From contig NZ_JAKZFS010000006.1 of NCBI RefSeq assembly GCF_022808915.1, positions 1 through 64,000 of the forward strand: a stretch of 64,000 bases of DNA, given 5' to 3'. The translations under genes were made by a program, and so were the position numbers. Below the pieces are notes generated by a model, which ran no database searches, was not told the origin of the DNA, and saw only the letters and a list, made by a program, of their open reading frames with translations. This document shows positions 17,053 to 24,971 of this stretch, piece by piece (within the stretch, counting starts at the first letter, position 1; every line of letters starts with the position of its first letter). The DNA comes from Fundidesulfovibrio terrae. GTDB taxonomy: Bacteria; Desulfobacterota; Desulfovibrionia; Desulfovibrionales; Desulfovibrionaceae.

Positions 17053-19775
17053 CATTGGGGCCTCCCCTTGGCGAACTTGAGCGCTATCCCGGCCAACATC
17101 CTGACCCCACCCGTGCTTTTGTGCAGTTGGACGCCCAGACGTTGCAGGCGTGAGGTAAACTTCTTCCGGCCCAACAGTGGCCCACCCCCCGCTTCCTCAG
17201 CCCAAGATTTATAGTCTGTATAGATGTAACCGCTCGGCGTATGCAGTCCCGGCTCCAGCACACACTGATCCTCGACGAAGGCAGCGACCTGGTCACTGTC
17301 GAGCCTCCATTCCTTCTTGGCTGCTTCGCAGGACTCGGTGCGGGTGAATTCACCGCGCTGGATGACCTCGGCCAGGGCCTCCAGCGCCATGGCCATGATT
17401 CCCGGCAACTCGCTCTTCAGCTTCTCCACCAGCTGCCGGTCCTGCTCCTCTTCCTGGAAAGTCCGGTTGAAGGTCAGGATGTTGGCCCGCCGGAAGAGGG
17501 CGTCCGAGAAGTCCCGAGTATTCGGCATGTGGTTGGTGCCGAACCAGCACGTGCAGAAGGGGTTGAAGTCGAAGGGAGGGCGCATCTTGTGCTCCGCCGT
17601 GGTGAGCTCGCCGGACACGATGGCCTTGAGCTGAGCATCGGCCATTTCATGGCCTTCTGCGATCTCGGTTACGATGTTCACCAGCCTCCCATGCAGGTGC
17701 GCCCGCTGGAAGCGATTGTCGAACTGCGAGGGCTGGACTGCGGCCACCTGTTTAGGCCCGACCAGGGCCGCCAGCACGGCCAACAGGACACTTTTGCCGT
17801 TTGCTCCCGGCCCGATGAGCAACATGAACTTCTCGAAGCGGCAGGTGGCCATGAGGCTGTACCCCATGCATTCCAACACGAGGCGCTTTTTATCCTTTTT
17901 GTCCGGGTCGTCGCGGAAGATTTCGTCCAGGAACTGCAAGAAGCGCGGGGCTGCGGCCTGCGGGTCGTACGCGACCGGTATCTGAGTGGTCCTGTAGCTC
18001 TCGCGGCAATGAGGTCGAAGTTCCCACCGATTGCCTTCCCAATACAATTCCCCGTTGCGCACGTTGACGGCGTCCTGGATGGCATCGAATGCGTGCCCAG
18101 GTCGGAAAGTTTCGTTCACGGCCAGCTTGAAAACCGAATCAACTATCGAGGCCGTCAAATCGTCGACTTCCGCGACCCGATGAACTTTCTTCTTGATCTC
18201 CAGGTCATCCATTTTGCGCCAGACACCAGCCAGATCCCACTTCCAGAAGAAATCCTGCGCATGCAGGAGGTTACCTTCCCCGTACGACTCAATGACGCGC
18301 AGGGCCGTCTCCATGTGGTTGAACTTGTCCCCGTCGCTATCGCCCCCGGAGGCGCGCGCCAGCCTGACGGCTGCCCGCAGATCATGGAGGGAGGTACCGG
18401 TCCTCTTCTTGATGAGCTTCAGCAGATATTCGACGTCGGGGACCGGTAGGCCGCTCTTGGCGATGGCCTCGGCGACCGGCCCCAGGAGTTCGTCGAAGTC
18501 CTCGGTGTCCTTGATACGCGCTTCCAACTCCTGGCGGATGCCGGACGCCTCCTCGCGATTCATGGGCGACTTTTTAGCCTGTTTGTCCGTGCCCAGCGTG
18601 TACTTCTTCTTCCCGTGCGCGTGGGAGAAGATAACAGGGGGCTTGCCGTCCTTCGCGCATATCCACCCAATGTCAGGGTCGTTGTTATAGCCCGGCTCCA
18701 TCGGATCGGCGCAGCGCTTGTCGTGGAATTTGGCGGGCTCGGCCAGAATGTCACGGACGGTTACGGTAGGGCCGTTGTGGAGATGGATTTCCTGATCCTC
18801 GCAGAGTTTACCATTTTCCAGAGACCTGCGGAACAGTTCTTCGATGATGGCGAACTCGGGCTCGCTTTTGGCCGGGTTTTTGACCCTAACCTCTTTCATC
18901 CGCGTGGCGGTCCAGGCTTCCTTTTTCGCGTCCATTTTATCACGCACGACCTCCTTGGCGTGCTGTTTGAGCAGGGCGAGCTTCTTCTTCTCCTCTGGCG
19001 TCAAGTCGTGGAAGGCTGCCCGCGTATCGAGGAATTCGGCGTCCGAGTCGATGATTATGGGCTCCGGCTTCTTCTGGACCAAGCCCGGCCCGAGGACGGC
19101 CGCTCCGGCGAAATCGAGCCGTTCCGGCGACCAGACCGCCGTATCGGTGCAAGAGCGTTCGAGGAGAGCTCCAGATTCGCTCACGTCGTACCGCCCATAC
19201 CCCGCAAGCCAGAGCCGGTCGTGAAGGACCTGCCCGGCCCTAGGTATGTCTGTCGCATCCCGGACGAAGAGATAAGCGCGGAGCCCGCCCGGCCCTTTCA
19301 GGCATTCACCGGTTTGGGTGTAGATATGAGACGACACGCTGGCGGTGACCACCAGCGGCGCTTTTACCAAGCCCGGAGCAACGCTCGTGAAAGCTTCAAG
19401 CAGCCGCTCGGCTGACCAAGGTGTAGAGCCGTCTTTAGGCGGATCGTAATCCGTCATCATTACGCCAGGCCCATCCGGCCACTTGAAGTTTTCCTTTTGG
19501 CGCGTGACCTGCCCAGGCTGGAGATACCCTTGCGTTCCGATGAAGCAGAACTGCTCGGGTCCCAGGCCAAAGCCCAGGGCCTGGCTCGGTTTCAAGTTTT
19601 TGAGAAGCTCGGTGAACTCCAGCGGCGTGACGGCGACGGTTTTGGAATCGCCTTCTGCCATACGACCACCGTTGGACTTCACCAGATTGCCATCTTCGCC
19701 GAGTTTAAATCCTTTGGACAGCTGTGCGGGCCGGGTGGACGTGAACACGGTCAGTTGTGCCTGGGGGCCGATCAT
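17052..19775 (-). CDS. P4-family phage/plasmid primase-helicase (AEP-like + D5N + SF3)
   Basis: A 907-residue replication protein. The N-terminal part looks like an archaeo-eukaryotic primase-type domain (MTDYDPP acidic motif, SSHIY, GLRAYL). A long charged middle and a D5N-like region follow. The C-terminal third is a superfamily 3 helicase: Walker A GPGANGKS with Lys661, then IAEGHEMADAQLKAIVSGE and the FGTNHMP sensor motif. Such proteins prime and unwind DNA at a self-encoded origin in P4-like satellites and plasmids. The start at MIGPQAQ has an AGGAGGG site and overlaps the upstream gene by four bases. Its 3' end abuts the candidate origin. Confidence 0.9.
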   Translation of the reverse strand: MIGPQAQLTVFTSTRPAQLSKGFKLGEDGNLVKSNGGRMAEGDSKTVAVTPLEFTELLKNLKPSQALGFGLGPEQFCFIGTQGYLQPGQVTRQKENFKWPDGPGVMMTDYDPPKDGSTPWSAERLLEAFTSVAPGLVKAPLVVTASVSSHIYTQTGECLKGPGGLRAYLFVRDATDIPRAGQVLHDRLWLAGYGRYDVSESGALLERSCTDTAVWSPERLDFAGAAVLGPGLVQKKPEPIIIDSDAEFLDTRAAFHDLTPEEKKKLALLKQHAKEVVRDKMDAKKEAWTATRMKEVRVKNPAKSEPEFAIIEELFRRSLENGKLCEDQEIHLHNGPTVTVRDILAEPAKFHDKRCADPMEPGYNNDPDIGWICAKDGKPPVIFSHAHGKKKYTLGTDKQAKKSPMNREEASGIRQELEARIKDTEDFDELLGPVAEAIAKSGLPVPDVEYLLKLIKKRTGTSLHDLRAAVRLARASGGDSDGDKFNHMETALRVIESYGEGNLLHAQDFFWKWDLAGVWRKMDDLEIKKKVHRVAEVDDLTASIVDSVFKLAVNETFRPGHAFDAIQDAVNVRNGELYWEGNRWELRPHCRESYRTTQIPVAYDPQAAAPRFLQFLDEIFRDDPDKKDKKRLVLECMGYSLMATCRFEKFMLLIGPGANGKSVLLAVLAALVGPKQVAAVQPSQFDNRFQRAHLHGRLVNIVTEIAEGHEMADAQLKAIVSGELTTAEHKMRPPFDFNPFCTCWFGTNHMPNTRDFSDALFRRANILTFNRTFQEEEQDRQLVEKLKSELPGIMAMALEALAEVIQRGEFTRTESCEAAKKEWRLDSDQVAAFVEDQCVLEPGLHTPSGYIYTDYKSWAEEAGGGPLLGRKKFTSRLQRLGVQLHKSTGGVRMLAGIALKFAKGRPQ

Positions 19776-20344
19776 TGATGGCCCTCCTGCCCGGCCGCCG
19801 GGACCGCGAAGATGTTCCCCATAAAATTTTGGGTAATCAAGCTGAACGAGAAACCCAGCGACACGCAGGGCCAAGACCATCTGAATACCGCGAAGGCACG
19901 TTGTAAGCGCCTCCAAAGGGGGCACTTATCCACTTCGTAGAATACGGCCAGCACCTTTCCCTTGCCGCCGGGGACCAAATGGTCCCCGAACCAGTCCAAG
20001 CAATTGGCGATCAAGGCGGCCAGGTAGATCAAGAAGGTGGGCTTACCCACCTCAGGGGCCCCAGATACGAAACCGAGCTTTCCGGTCAAGAAAGAGTCGA
20101 GAAACACCCAGACCAGCGAGAGCAGATCGAGGTTGATGATGATCCCCGACTTGTGTGCAATGATGTCAAACCCGGTATAGAAACCGGGCTTGGTCGAGTC
20201 TTCCTTCTCACCGATCGAGCCCACCCCCGCCGTGAATTTTTCCTGCCGGGCGGGCATATGGGCCAGGGCCGCCTCGATGGCAGCCGAATCGTCACCCACG
20301 GACTGCTGGCTCGCGACGGAGCCAAAGTAATAGAGAGCACCCAT
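19772..20344 (-). CDS. RepA/AAA_25-like ATPase, shortened and with damaged Walker A
   Basis: A 190-residue protein resembling the first half of RepA-type hexameric helicases (AAA_25). FVSGAPEVGKPTFLIYLAALIAN aligns with the usual GxPGxGKTT Walker A, but the residue after Lys is Pro and the second Gly is Glu, so ATP binding is doubtful. VPGGKGKVLAVFYEVDK matches the next family segment. The last 40 residues do not resemble the family, and the usual C-terminal half is missing. TGATG coupling joins it to the gene before, and ATGA to the primase. It is probably a decayed helicase gene that is still translated. Confidence 0.6.
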   Translation of the reverse strand: MGALYYFGSVASQQSVGDDSAAIEAALAHMPARQEKFTAGVGSIGEKEDSTKPGFYTGFDIIAHKSGIIINLDLLSLVWVFLDSFLTGKLGFVSGAPEVGKPTFLIYLAALIANCLDWFGDHLVPGGKGKVLAVFYEVDKCPLWRRLQRAFAVFRWSWPCVSLGFSFSLITQNFMGNIFAVPAAGQEGHQ

Positions 20345-20580
20345 CACGCGCCTTCCTTGGCCCAAATGTGAGCCCCGGCCCTGAGCGCAGCCATGCAGAG
20401 GATATCGTTGGCCACGTTCAGGATAAGTTCCTCGGGAATATCATCCCGGTCCACCGTGCTGCCGTGAATCCGCCACCAACGCCCATCAGGGTAGTCGATC
20501 AGGACAGGAAGGACCGGGGCAAAATTCGGGTAAAACGCGAAGTAGCAGTTGGCTTTTTGGGATTTGTTGGGATTATTCAT
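20344..20580 (-). CDS. Small protein of unknown function in satellite replication operon
   Basis: A 78-residue acidic-to-neutral protein with a strong ribosome site (GGGGAGG) and four-base coupling to both neighbours. It has the readable segments FYPNFAPVLPVLIDYPDGRWW and EELILNVANDILCMAALRAG. No family was recognised. Operon position suggests a role in replication or its control. Confidence 0.7.
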   Translation of the reverse strand: MNNPNKSQKANCYFAFYPNFAPVLPVLIDYPDGRWWRIHGSTVDRDDIPEELILNVANDILCMAALRAGAHIWAKEGA

Positions 20581-21250
20581 CGCAACCTCCCCCTCCAAAG
20601 AAGCAAGGCAACTTTCCCCACCTCTGATACTTGACAAGGTCCGCCCCTTCGTCTGAAGCCAAAATTCGGACGCTAGATACCAATCCAAATTCAGCCATAT
20701 CCCACAGCACGCGAGGGGATTCGGCCGTGGTGTAAACCCTCCAAGCCCAGCCATCGAGATTAAGTCCACGGACTTCATAGAGGCTGTTGTTGCTTAACGT
20801 TGCCTTACCCATGAATAGAGGTGGTAAACCATTATTCTGGCGCCAGAGCACGTCAGATCCAGATCTCGTCCCAATGAGTCGAGAACTGAAAATGCCGTCG
20901 GCTTCAAAAGTTTCCCAAAGACCCTGAACCGAGTCAGCCGTGGTGAATATCTTCCAAGACAAATTATTGGGGTATTTTCCCCGGACTTCATACAGATTCC
21001 CGCCACCCAAAACCGCCTTGCCCTGGAGAACTGCTTGTATCCCGCTGTCCATCTGGTTGCTTCCAGGACAACCCGGCTTTGCGCCTTTGATCCGCAGCCT
21101 TCTGAACCCATTCTTCTCGAACACTACCAAAAGGCTGCGAGAAAAATCTGCGGGAAGCGAAAACTTCAAAACTTCGTCAGTAGGGCGGTGTTCTTGGGCT
21201 TCCAAACAAATCAAATGATCGTTTTCAATGCCGAAGGTGTTCCTTTTCAT
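20573..21250 (-). CDS. Unknown protein with two internal repeats
   Basis: A 225-residue protein of unknown function. Two similar blocks of about 60 residues follow each other: each has a (Q/M)GKA(V/T)L...N(N/S)LYEVRG segment, then WK/WR-(I/V)-(F/Y)TTA(D/E)S and LW, then a 'GI/GL-xSSR' stretch. It overlaps the next gene by 8 bases and follows alpA closely. It may be a duplicated structural domain; nothing ties it to a known family by eye. Confidence 0.65.
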   Translation of the reverse strand: MKRNTFGIENDHLICLEAQEHRPTDEVLKFSLPADFSRSLLVVFEKNGFRRLRIKGAKPGCPGSNQMDSGIQAVLQGKAVLGGGNLYEVRGKYPNNLSWKIFTTADSVQGLWETFEADGIFSSRLIGTRSGSDVLWRQNNGLPPLFMGKATLSNNSLYEVRGLNLDGWAWRVYTTAESPRVLWDMAEFGLVSSVRILASDEGADLVKYQRWGKLPCFFGGGGCDE

Positions 21251-21253
21251 GAC

Positions 21254-21484
21254 CTACCTCCCCATCTCGGCGGACGCCAAGCGGTCAACAAGAGCGGTAA
21301 TGTCGGACGCCTTCCAAGCCGTGCAGCGGCCGATCCGAACGGGTTTCGGGAACTCCCCAGACGCAACCTTGGCCCACCACGTGGACTTGCTCACGGGGAT
21401 GATGGCCGGGATGCCCTTGCTGGGGTTGCCGATGATGGAGGAAAGCCGGAAAAGGGTTTCCGGGATATGCGGGTATACATTCAT
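21254..21484 (-). CDS. alpA: AlpA-family regulator/excisionase
   Basis: A 76-residue MerR-like winged-helix protein with the AlpA signature: a P-(V/I)-SKSTWWAKVASGEFPKPVRIG segment followed by AWKASDITALVDRL. AlpA proteins activate integrase or satellite operons and can act as excision factors. It is the first gene of the leftward replication operon, the usual place for alpA in Gram-negative phage-inducible islands. Confidence 0.88.
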   Translation of the reverse strand: MNVYPHIPETLFRLSSIIGNPSKGIPAIIPVSKSTWWAKVASGEFPKPVRIGRCTAWKASDITALVDRLASAEMGR

Positions 21485-21599
21485 GGAGTGATCTCCTTTG
21501 GCTTGAGGCGGCCCGGCATGGACCGCCTCGGAGATCAGCTATTTAAAGATATTGAAAACGGCGGGGCCGTATGCGGGAAAGAAAAAACCGTATACGGTT

Positions 21600-22166
21600 T
21601 TAATGAGGTTTTATATCAATAATTTCGAAGGCTTCTTTGAGGGCGGTACGCGCGGCATCTTCTGAGACTCGTACGCCCAACCGCTCTGTCTGACGCTCTA
21701 TCTTTCCTGGGAGCGCCGATCCTTTGAGGGGTTTCGGCACTCCGTTAAGGCACAGTAAAGCCGCGATGACCCTCACGTACGTGTTCTCCTTGCGGCGGTC
21801 TAAAGGTTTGTCAGTGGGGTCGTGTATGTGCTCGTTGTTCCGAGCATTAAGCCTGTCGACGTATTTCTTTGATTCGATGTCGCCATACGCAGCTTTGCAA
21901 TGCTGTATGACGTCGCGAACAGGCAGCTTAACCATGCTTAATCTATATAATAATTTTTCACTTTCGTAACTTTCGTGAGGGGCCCCCCATTGCCTTCTCT
22001 TGGGTTCATTGAAGAAGAAAGTTTCCGAAATTGAAGGCACGGGCGTCGAATTTTCAATATTATAACAAGGGCATCCACGCCTCAGAATATCTTCAATCAT
22101 GACGACGGGCATCCCGACTTTTTCATGCAAATCAAGTCCCGAAATGAAAATATCGTCAACCATCAC
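21600..22166 (-). CDS. Hypothetical phage-related protein
   Basis: A 188-residue protein. The C-terminal half has KPLDRRKENTYVRVIAALLCL, a stretch common in phage and island proteins of unknown function, which may be a helical DNA-binding segment. The coding sequence is visibly more AT-rich than neighbouring core genes, fitting foreign origin. It is transcribed in the same direction as alpA, with a 115-base gap that could hold the alpA promoter. Confidence 0.6.
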   Translation of the reverse strand: MMVDDIFISGLDLHEKVGMPVVMIEDILRRGCPCYNIENSTPVPSISETFFFNEPKRRQWGAPHESYESEKLLYRLSMVKLPVRDVIQHCKAAYGDIESKKYVDRLNARNNEHIHDPTDKPLDRRKENTYVRVIAALLCLNGVPKPLKGSALPGKIERQTERLGVRVSEDAARTALKEAFEIIDIKPH

Positions 22167-23063
22167 AAGCCCCCTCGGCTTTCCCCTGAATGAATTCCCC
22201 GCCCAGGCCGCCAGGGTCGCGACTTTTCAGATGGCCTATCCTAGGGGGGGAACTGAGCTGGCCATCTACATGGTTGACGCCCCCGAAGGCAAATTTGCAC
22301 AAAACTACTTTTTTCAACCTATGAAACCTCGCCATGGCACTGGCCTTGAGCACCTACGCTTCGACGACTCCGTCCTTGCCCCCCGCGAAAGAAGGCTCGA
22401 GTGGTGGCGTTGCCTACGACGAGATGACTCGCCTCCAACTTGAAGACGACGGGCCAACGTGCAGAAACTCATGGCATGGGGATAGAATCACCTAGATGAG
22501 GTTTGGTACGCGGCCGGGTTGTAGGGGACAAAGGGGGGGTGTTCATGTCGGCAAGCAGCTCGAATGCCCGGCGCTACCGCGCTTGAGGGAGAACTCTTCG
22601 CGCATGGCCTGCTCGATTCGGGGGTGATCCGCTCGGCTGCGCGGATCGCGGGGGCGGCCTCGTCCATGAGCTGTTGGTGAGCGTCGGACAGGAGCTTGGC
22701 GAACTACTCCCGGGTGCTCTTCTTGTTGGGCTCCCAGGCGATGGTGTCCGAATCGTGGGGGGCGGCGGGGGTATGGCCGCTTACCCGTTTGCTTTCCAGA
22801 CCGCTTGCTGCACTTCCCTTTCGGGATGGACAGGCCTTACAGGGCCTGAATCGTATCTCTCCGCACCCCGGGCGCAGAGAGAGGTGCATCGCTGAGGGTC
22901 GCGAGGGGAAAAATCCGAACCATCGGCTTAGGAGCGCAAAGCTTCGGGAATATGGCAAGGGGAAGGGGATCCATCCGGGCTCACAGACCCCAAGCTGGGC
23001 CAGGATCTCTCCTAGCGATGAAGACGGCCCCCAGGGGGGGCGTCGGGCATTTGATGTCTCGTT
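22167..23063. other. Gene-poor stretch with phage-gene debris
   Basis: No intact gene is convincing here. On the minus strand between about 22745 and 22545, a broken frame reads AWEPNKKSTRE, a stop, then FAKLLSDAHQQLMDEAAPAI and, after a frameshift, IEQAMREEFSLKRG. This looks like the remains of a real protein with at least two lesions. The rest of the stretch shows no coding signal. Confidence 0.4.
22545..22745 (-). pseudogene. Degraded gene fragment
   Basis: The coherent segments EPNKKSTRE, FAKLLSDAHQQLMDEAAPAI and IEQAMREEFSLKRG lie in order on one strand but are broken by a TAG stop and a frame change. The family was not recognised. It supports the view that this part of the island is decaying. 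Confidence 0.35.
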
Positions 23064-23513
23064 TTACGATAGGTTTGGACGCGGAGGTCGGCTTCCGCAC
23101 TTTGCCCGGTGACGTTCAGCAGGGGCCTGACGTGGTCTGCGGGGTGGTTTGGCTTTTGCCTCTGGATATAATTTTCGGTTGTCACGAGGAATCGAGCGAC
23201 TAAGTTCGGCGAGGGGGACTTCCACGATATCTCCGCGCTCAATAGTTCGACCTAGGCCCCATGACAATGCGAGCCTGAGATGCCGTATGTGGTCGGGCTC
23301 TTGGTAGCCTCCAGTATTCTCTTCGGGCTGCGGAGGTTCCATTTCTCCCGGCCAGTCCTTCACTAGATAGGTCCCGCAACGCATTGGACCGCGTTTTGGC
23401 AAGGGCTCTTGCTCCTTTCTGAATTTTTCGACTGATGATCGCTTCCATGGGCTTGGGAAGTTGTAACGCTTTAGTTGCAACAGATTTAAGACCGGAATCC
23501 TGCGTCTTTTCAT
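23064..23513 (-). CDS. Hypothetical basic protein
   Basis: A 149-residue frame starting at MKRRRIPVLNLLQLKRY with an AGGAG site 8 bases upstream. The middle reads like a folded protein (RCGTYLVKDWPGEMEPPQPEE, HIRHLRLALSWGLGRTIERGDI, VEVPLAELSR), and the C-terminus is basic and Pro rich. No family was recognised. A competing frame (23239-23565, same strand) is less convincing. Confidence 0.45.
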   Translation of the reverse strand: MKRRRIPVLNLLQLKRYNFPSPWKRSSVEKFRKEQEPLPKRGPMRCGTYLVKDWPGEMEPPQPEENTGGYQEPDHIRHLRLALSWGLGRTIERGDIVEVPLAELSRSIPRDNRKLYPEAKAKPPRRPRQAPAERHRAKCGSRPPRPNLS

Positions 23514-23691
23514 TATGTTTGCTCCTATCAGCCTTTGCTGCCTGACCAGGAAAGTAGGGGGGCACATTTCATCCCCGGCGTAGCCCATGTCCATACATGT
23601 GATCCCACTTCCAGGCACTTTCATACACCCTCTCGCCGTGGTCCATGGCGGCCTTTGCCAGAACAGCCCACTTGCGGGAGGTTGGGTGGGC

Positions 23692-24369
23692 CTATGATAA
23701 GCTGTTCAGCGGCTCAATCAGCCCTGCATCCTCATTCTTGGGTGAATTCACCCTGGTGCTCACTCGGTACGCCCACATGTCCGACCAGGGGCGGCTGGCC
23801 AGGATGTCCGCCACCTGGGCGGGATCGCCCTTTTGGGGGTCCAGCCAGCGGGCATCGTCCTGCGGAGCGACGATCACGGGCATGCGGTCGTGCAGCGGCG
23901 AGACCAGTTCGTTGGCCTGGCAGGTGATGATGGCCACGCTCTCGATGATCTCTCCCTCCGGGCTCTCGTAGTGCTCCCAGATCCCGGCCAGGGCCAGGAC
24001 GTCCTCCGGGGTGCGTGACGTGATGAACCAGGGTTGGCGGTGGCCGTTCTCCTCGTGCCATTCGTAGAATCCCTGGGCCGGGATCAGGCAGCGCCTGCGC
24101 CGCATGGCGGCCTTGAAGGACGGCTTCTCCGCCACGGTCTCCGCGCGGGCGTTGATCATCTTGTAGCCGATGGACGTATCCTTGGCCCAGGAGGGAATCA
24201 GCCCCCACTTCAGCAGACGCATCTCCCTGCGCTCGGGAGTCTGGACAACCGACTCCACCAGCTGGCCGGGCGCGATGTTGTAGCGGGCCGGGGCCTGCGG
24301 CACCTCTGCCAGTTCGAAGCGCTCCAGCAGGCGCTTACGCGGTATGCCCAGGGCAAATCGTCCGCACAT
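23692..24369 (-). CDS. yedK: SRAP/HMCES-family abasic-site protein (SOS-associated peptidase)
   Basis: A 225-residue protein of the SRAP family, which covalently caps abasic sites in single-stranded DNA through the N-terminal cysteine. Cys2 directly follows the start Met (MCGRFAL), and Asn73 (MINARAE) and Glu103 (GFYEW) of the active site are present, as is HDRMPVI. The ribosome site AGGAGGTGA is near-perfect. It is divergent from umuDC with 154 bases between, making a compact DNA-damage cassette. SRAP genes are often mobile. Confidence 0.93.
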   Translation of the reverse strand: MCGRFALGIPRKRLLERFELAEVPQAPARYNIAPGQLVESVVQTPERREMRLLKWGLIPSWAKDTSIGYKMINARAETVAEKPSFKAAMRRRRCLIPAQGFYEWHEENGHRQPWFITSRTPEDVLALAGIWEHYESPEGEIIESVAIITCQANELVSPLHDRMPVIVAPQDDARWLDPQKGDPAQVADILASRPWSDMWAYRVSTRVNSPKNEDAGLIEPLNSLS

Positions 24370-24446
24370 GCGTCACCTCCTGTCGGAATAGCCCCCCCTA
24401 GCATGTTGCTGTGAGAAAATCACTCGAGAAGACATAGTTATTGCAG

Positions 24447-24457
24447 GACAATTTGTC
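24447..24457. promoter_or_regulatory. Palindrome GACAATTTGTC, candidate SOS operator
   Basis: A perfect 5-bp inverted repeat (GACAA-T-TTGTC) lies in the SRAP-umuD intergenic region, 67 bases before umuD. It overlaps a TTGTCA that could be a -35 with a weak TAAGTT -10 at 17-base spacing. The position between two damage-response genes suggests a repressor site; whether it is a LexA box of this lineage is unknown. Confidence 0.35.
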
Positions 24458-24523
24458 ATGTCAAAAGATACATCGTAAGTTATAGCTTGCCAAGATCAAG
24501 GACAGCTTGCTAGACCGCAGGCC

Positions 24524-24967
24524 ATGGACGCACAGCTTCATACCAAGGGCATTGAGATGCTGGGCTTCGATCCTGGCGAGCCACTGGAACTGCCCTTGCT
24601 ACTTTCCACGGTCCCGGCCGGGTTTCCTTCTCCATCCGAGGACTACATCGACCAGCACTTGGATCTGAACGAGCATGTGGTTCGCCATCCGGCGGCCACC
24701 TTCTTCGTGCGCGCGTCCGGCGAGTCCATGGCTGGGGCTAACATCCAGCCCGGGGACATCCTGGTGGTGGACCGGGCACTGGAACCGGCCAGCGGGCGAA
24801 TCGTCATCGCCGCCTTGGAAGGCGAGCTCACGGTCAAGCGCCTGCGCATCAAAAGCGGACGTGTCTCCCTCGAACCGGCAAACCCCTCGTTCAAGCCCGT
24901 CGAGATCCTGCCGGACTCCGACTTCGAGATCTGGGGCGTGGTGACATTCATCATCCACAAGGCCTAG
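24524..24967 (+). CDS. umuD: UmuD-like S24 peptidase, polymerase V subunit
   Basis: A 147-residue LexA/UmuD-type autoprotease. Catalytic Ser68 (ASGESM) and Lys105 (LTVKRL) are present, and the self-cleavage site corresponds to Ala32-Gly33 in PAGFPSPSEDY, matching the Cys-Gly site of E. coli UmuD. RecA-stimulated cleavage would give UmuD' for translesion synthesis. The stop is 4 bases before umuC. Confidence 0.93.
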   Translation: MDAQLHTKGIEMLGFDPGEPLELPLLLSTVPAGFPSPSEDYIDQHLDLNEHVVRHPAATFFVRASGESMAGANIQPGDILVVDRALEPASGRIVIAALEGELTVKRLRIKSGRVSLEPANPSFKPVEILPDSDFEIWGVVTFIIHKA

Positions 24968-24971
24968 CGCC

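Noticed and set aside
17241-18449. A 402-residue plus-strand frame
   Set aside because: It is antisense to the primase-helicase gene, which has clear Walker and sensor motifs in the opposite direction.
22099-22443. A 114-residue plus-strand frame
   Set aside because: No ribosome site, overlap with the opposite-strand gene ending near 22166, and no recognisable pattern; it was too weak to list.
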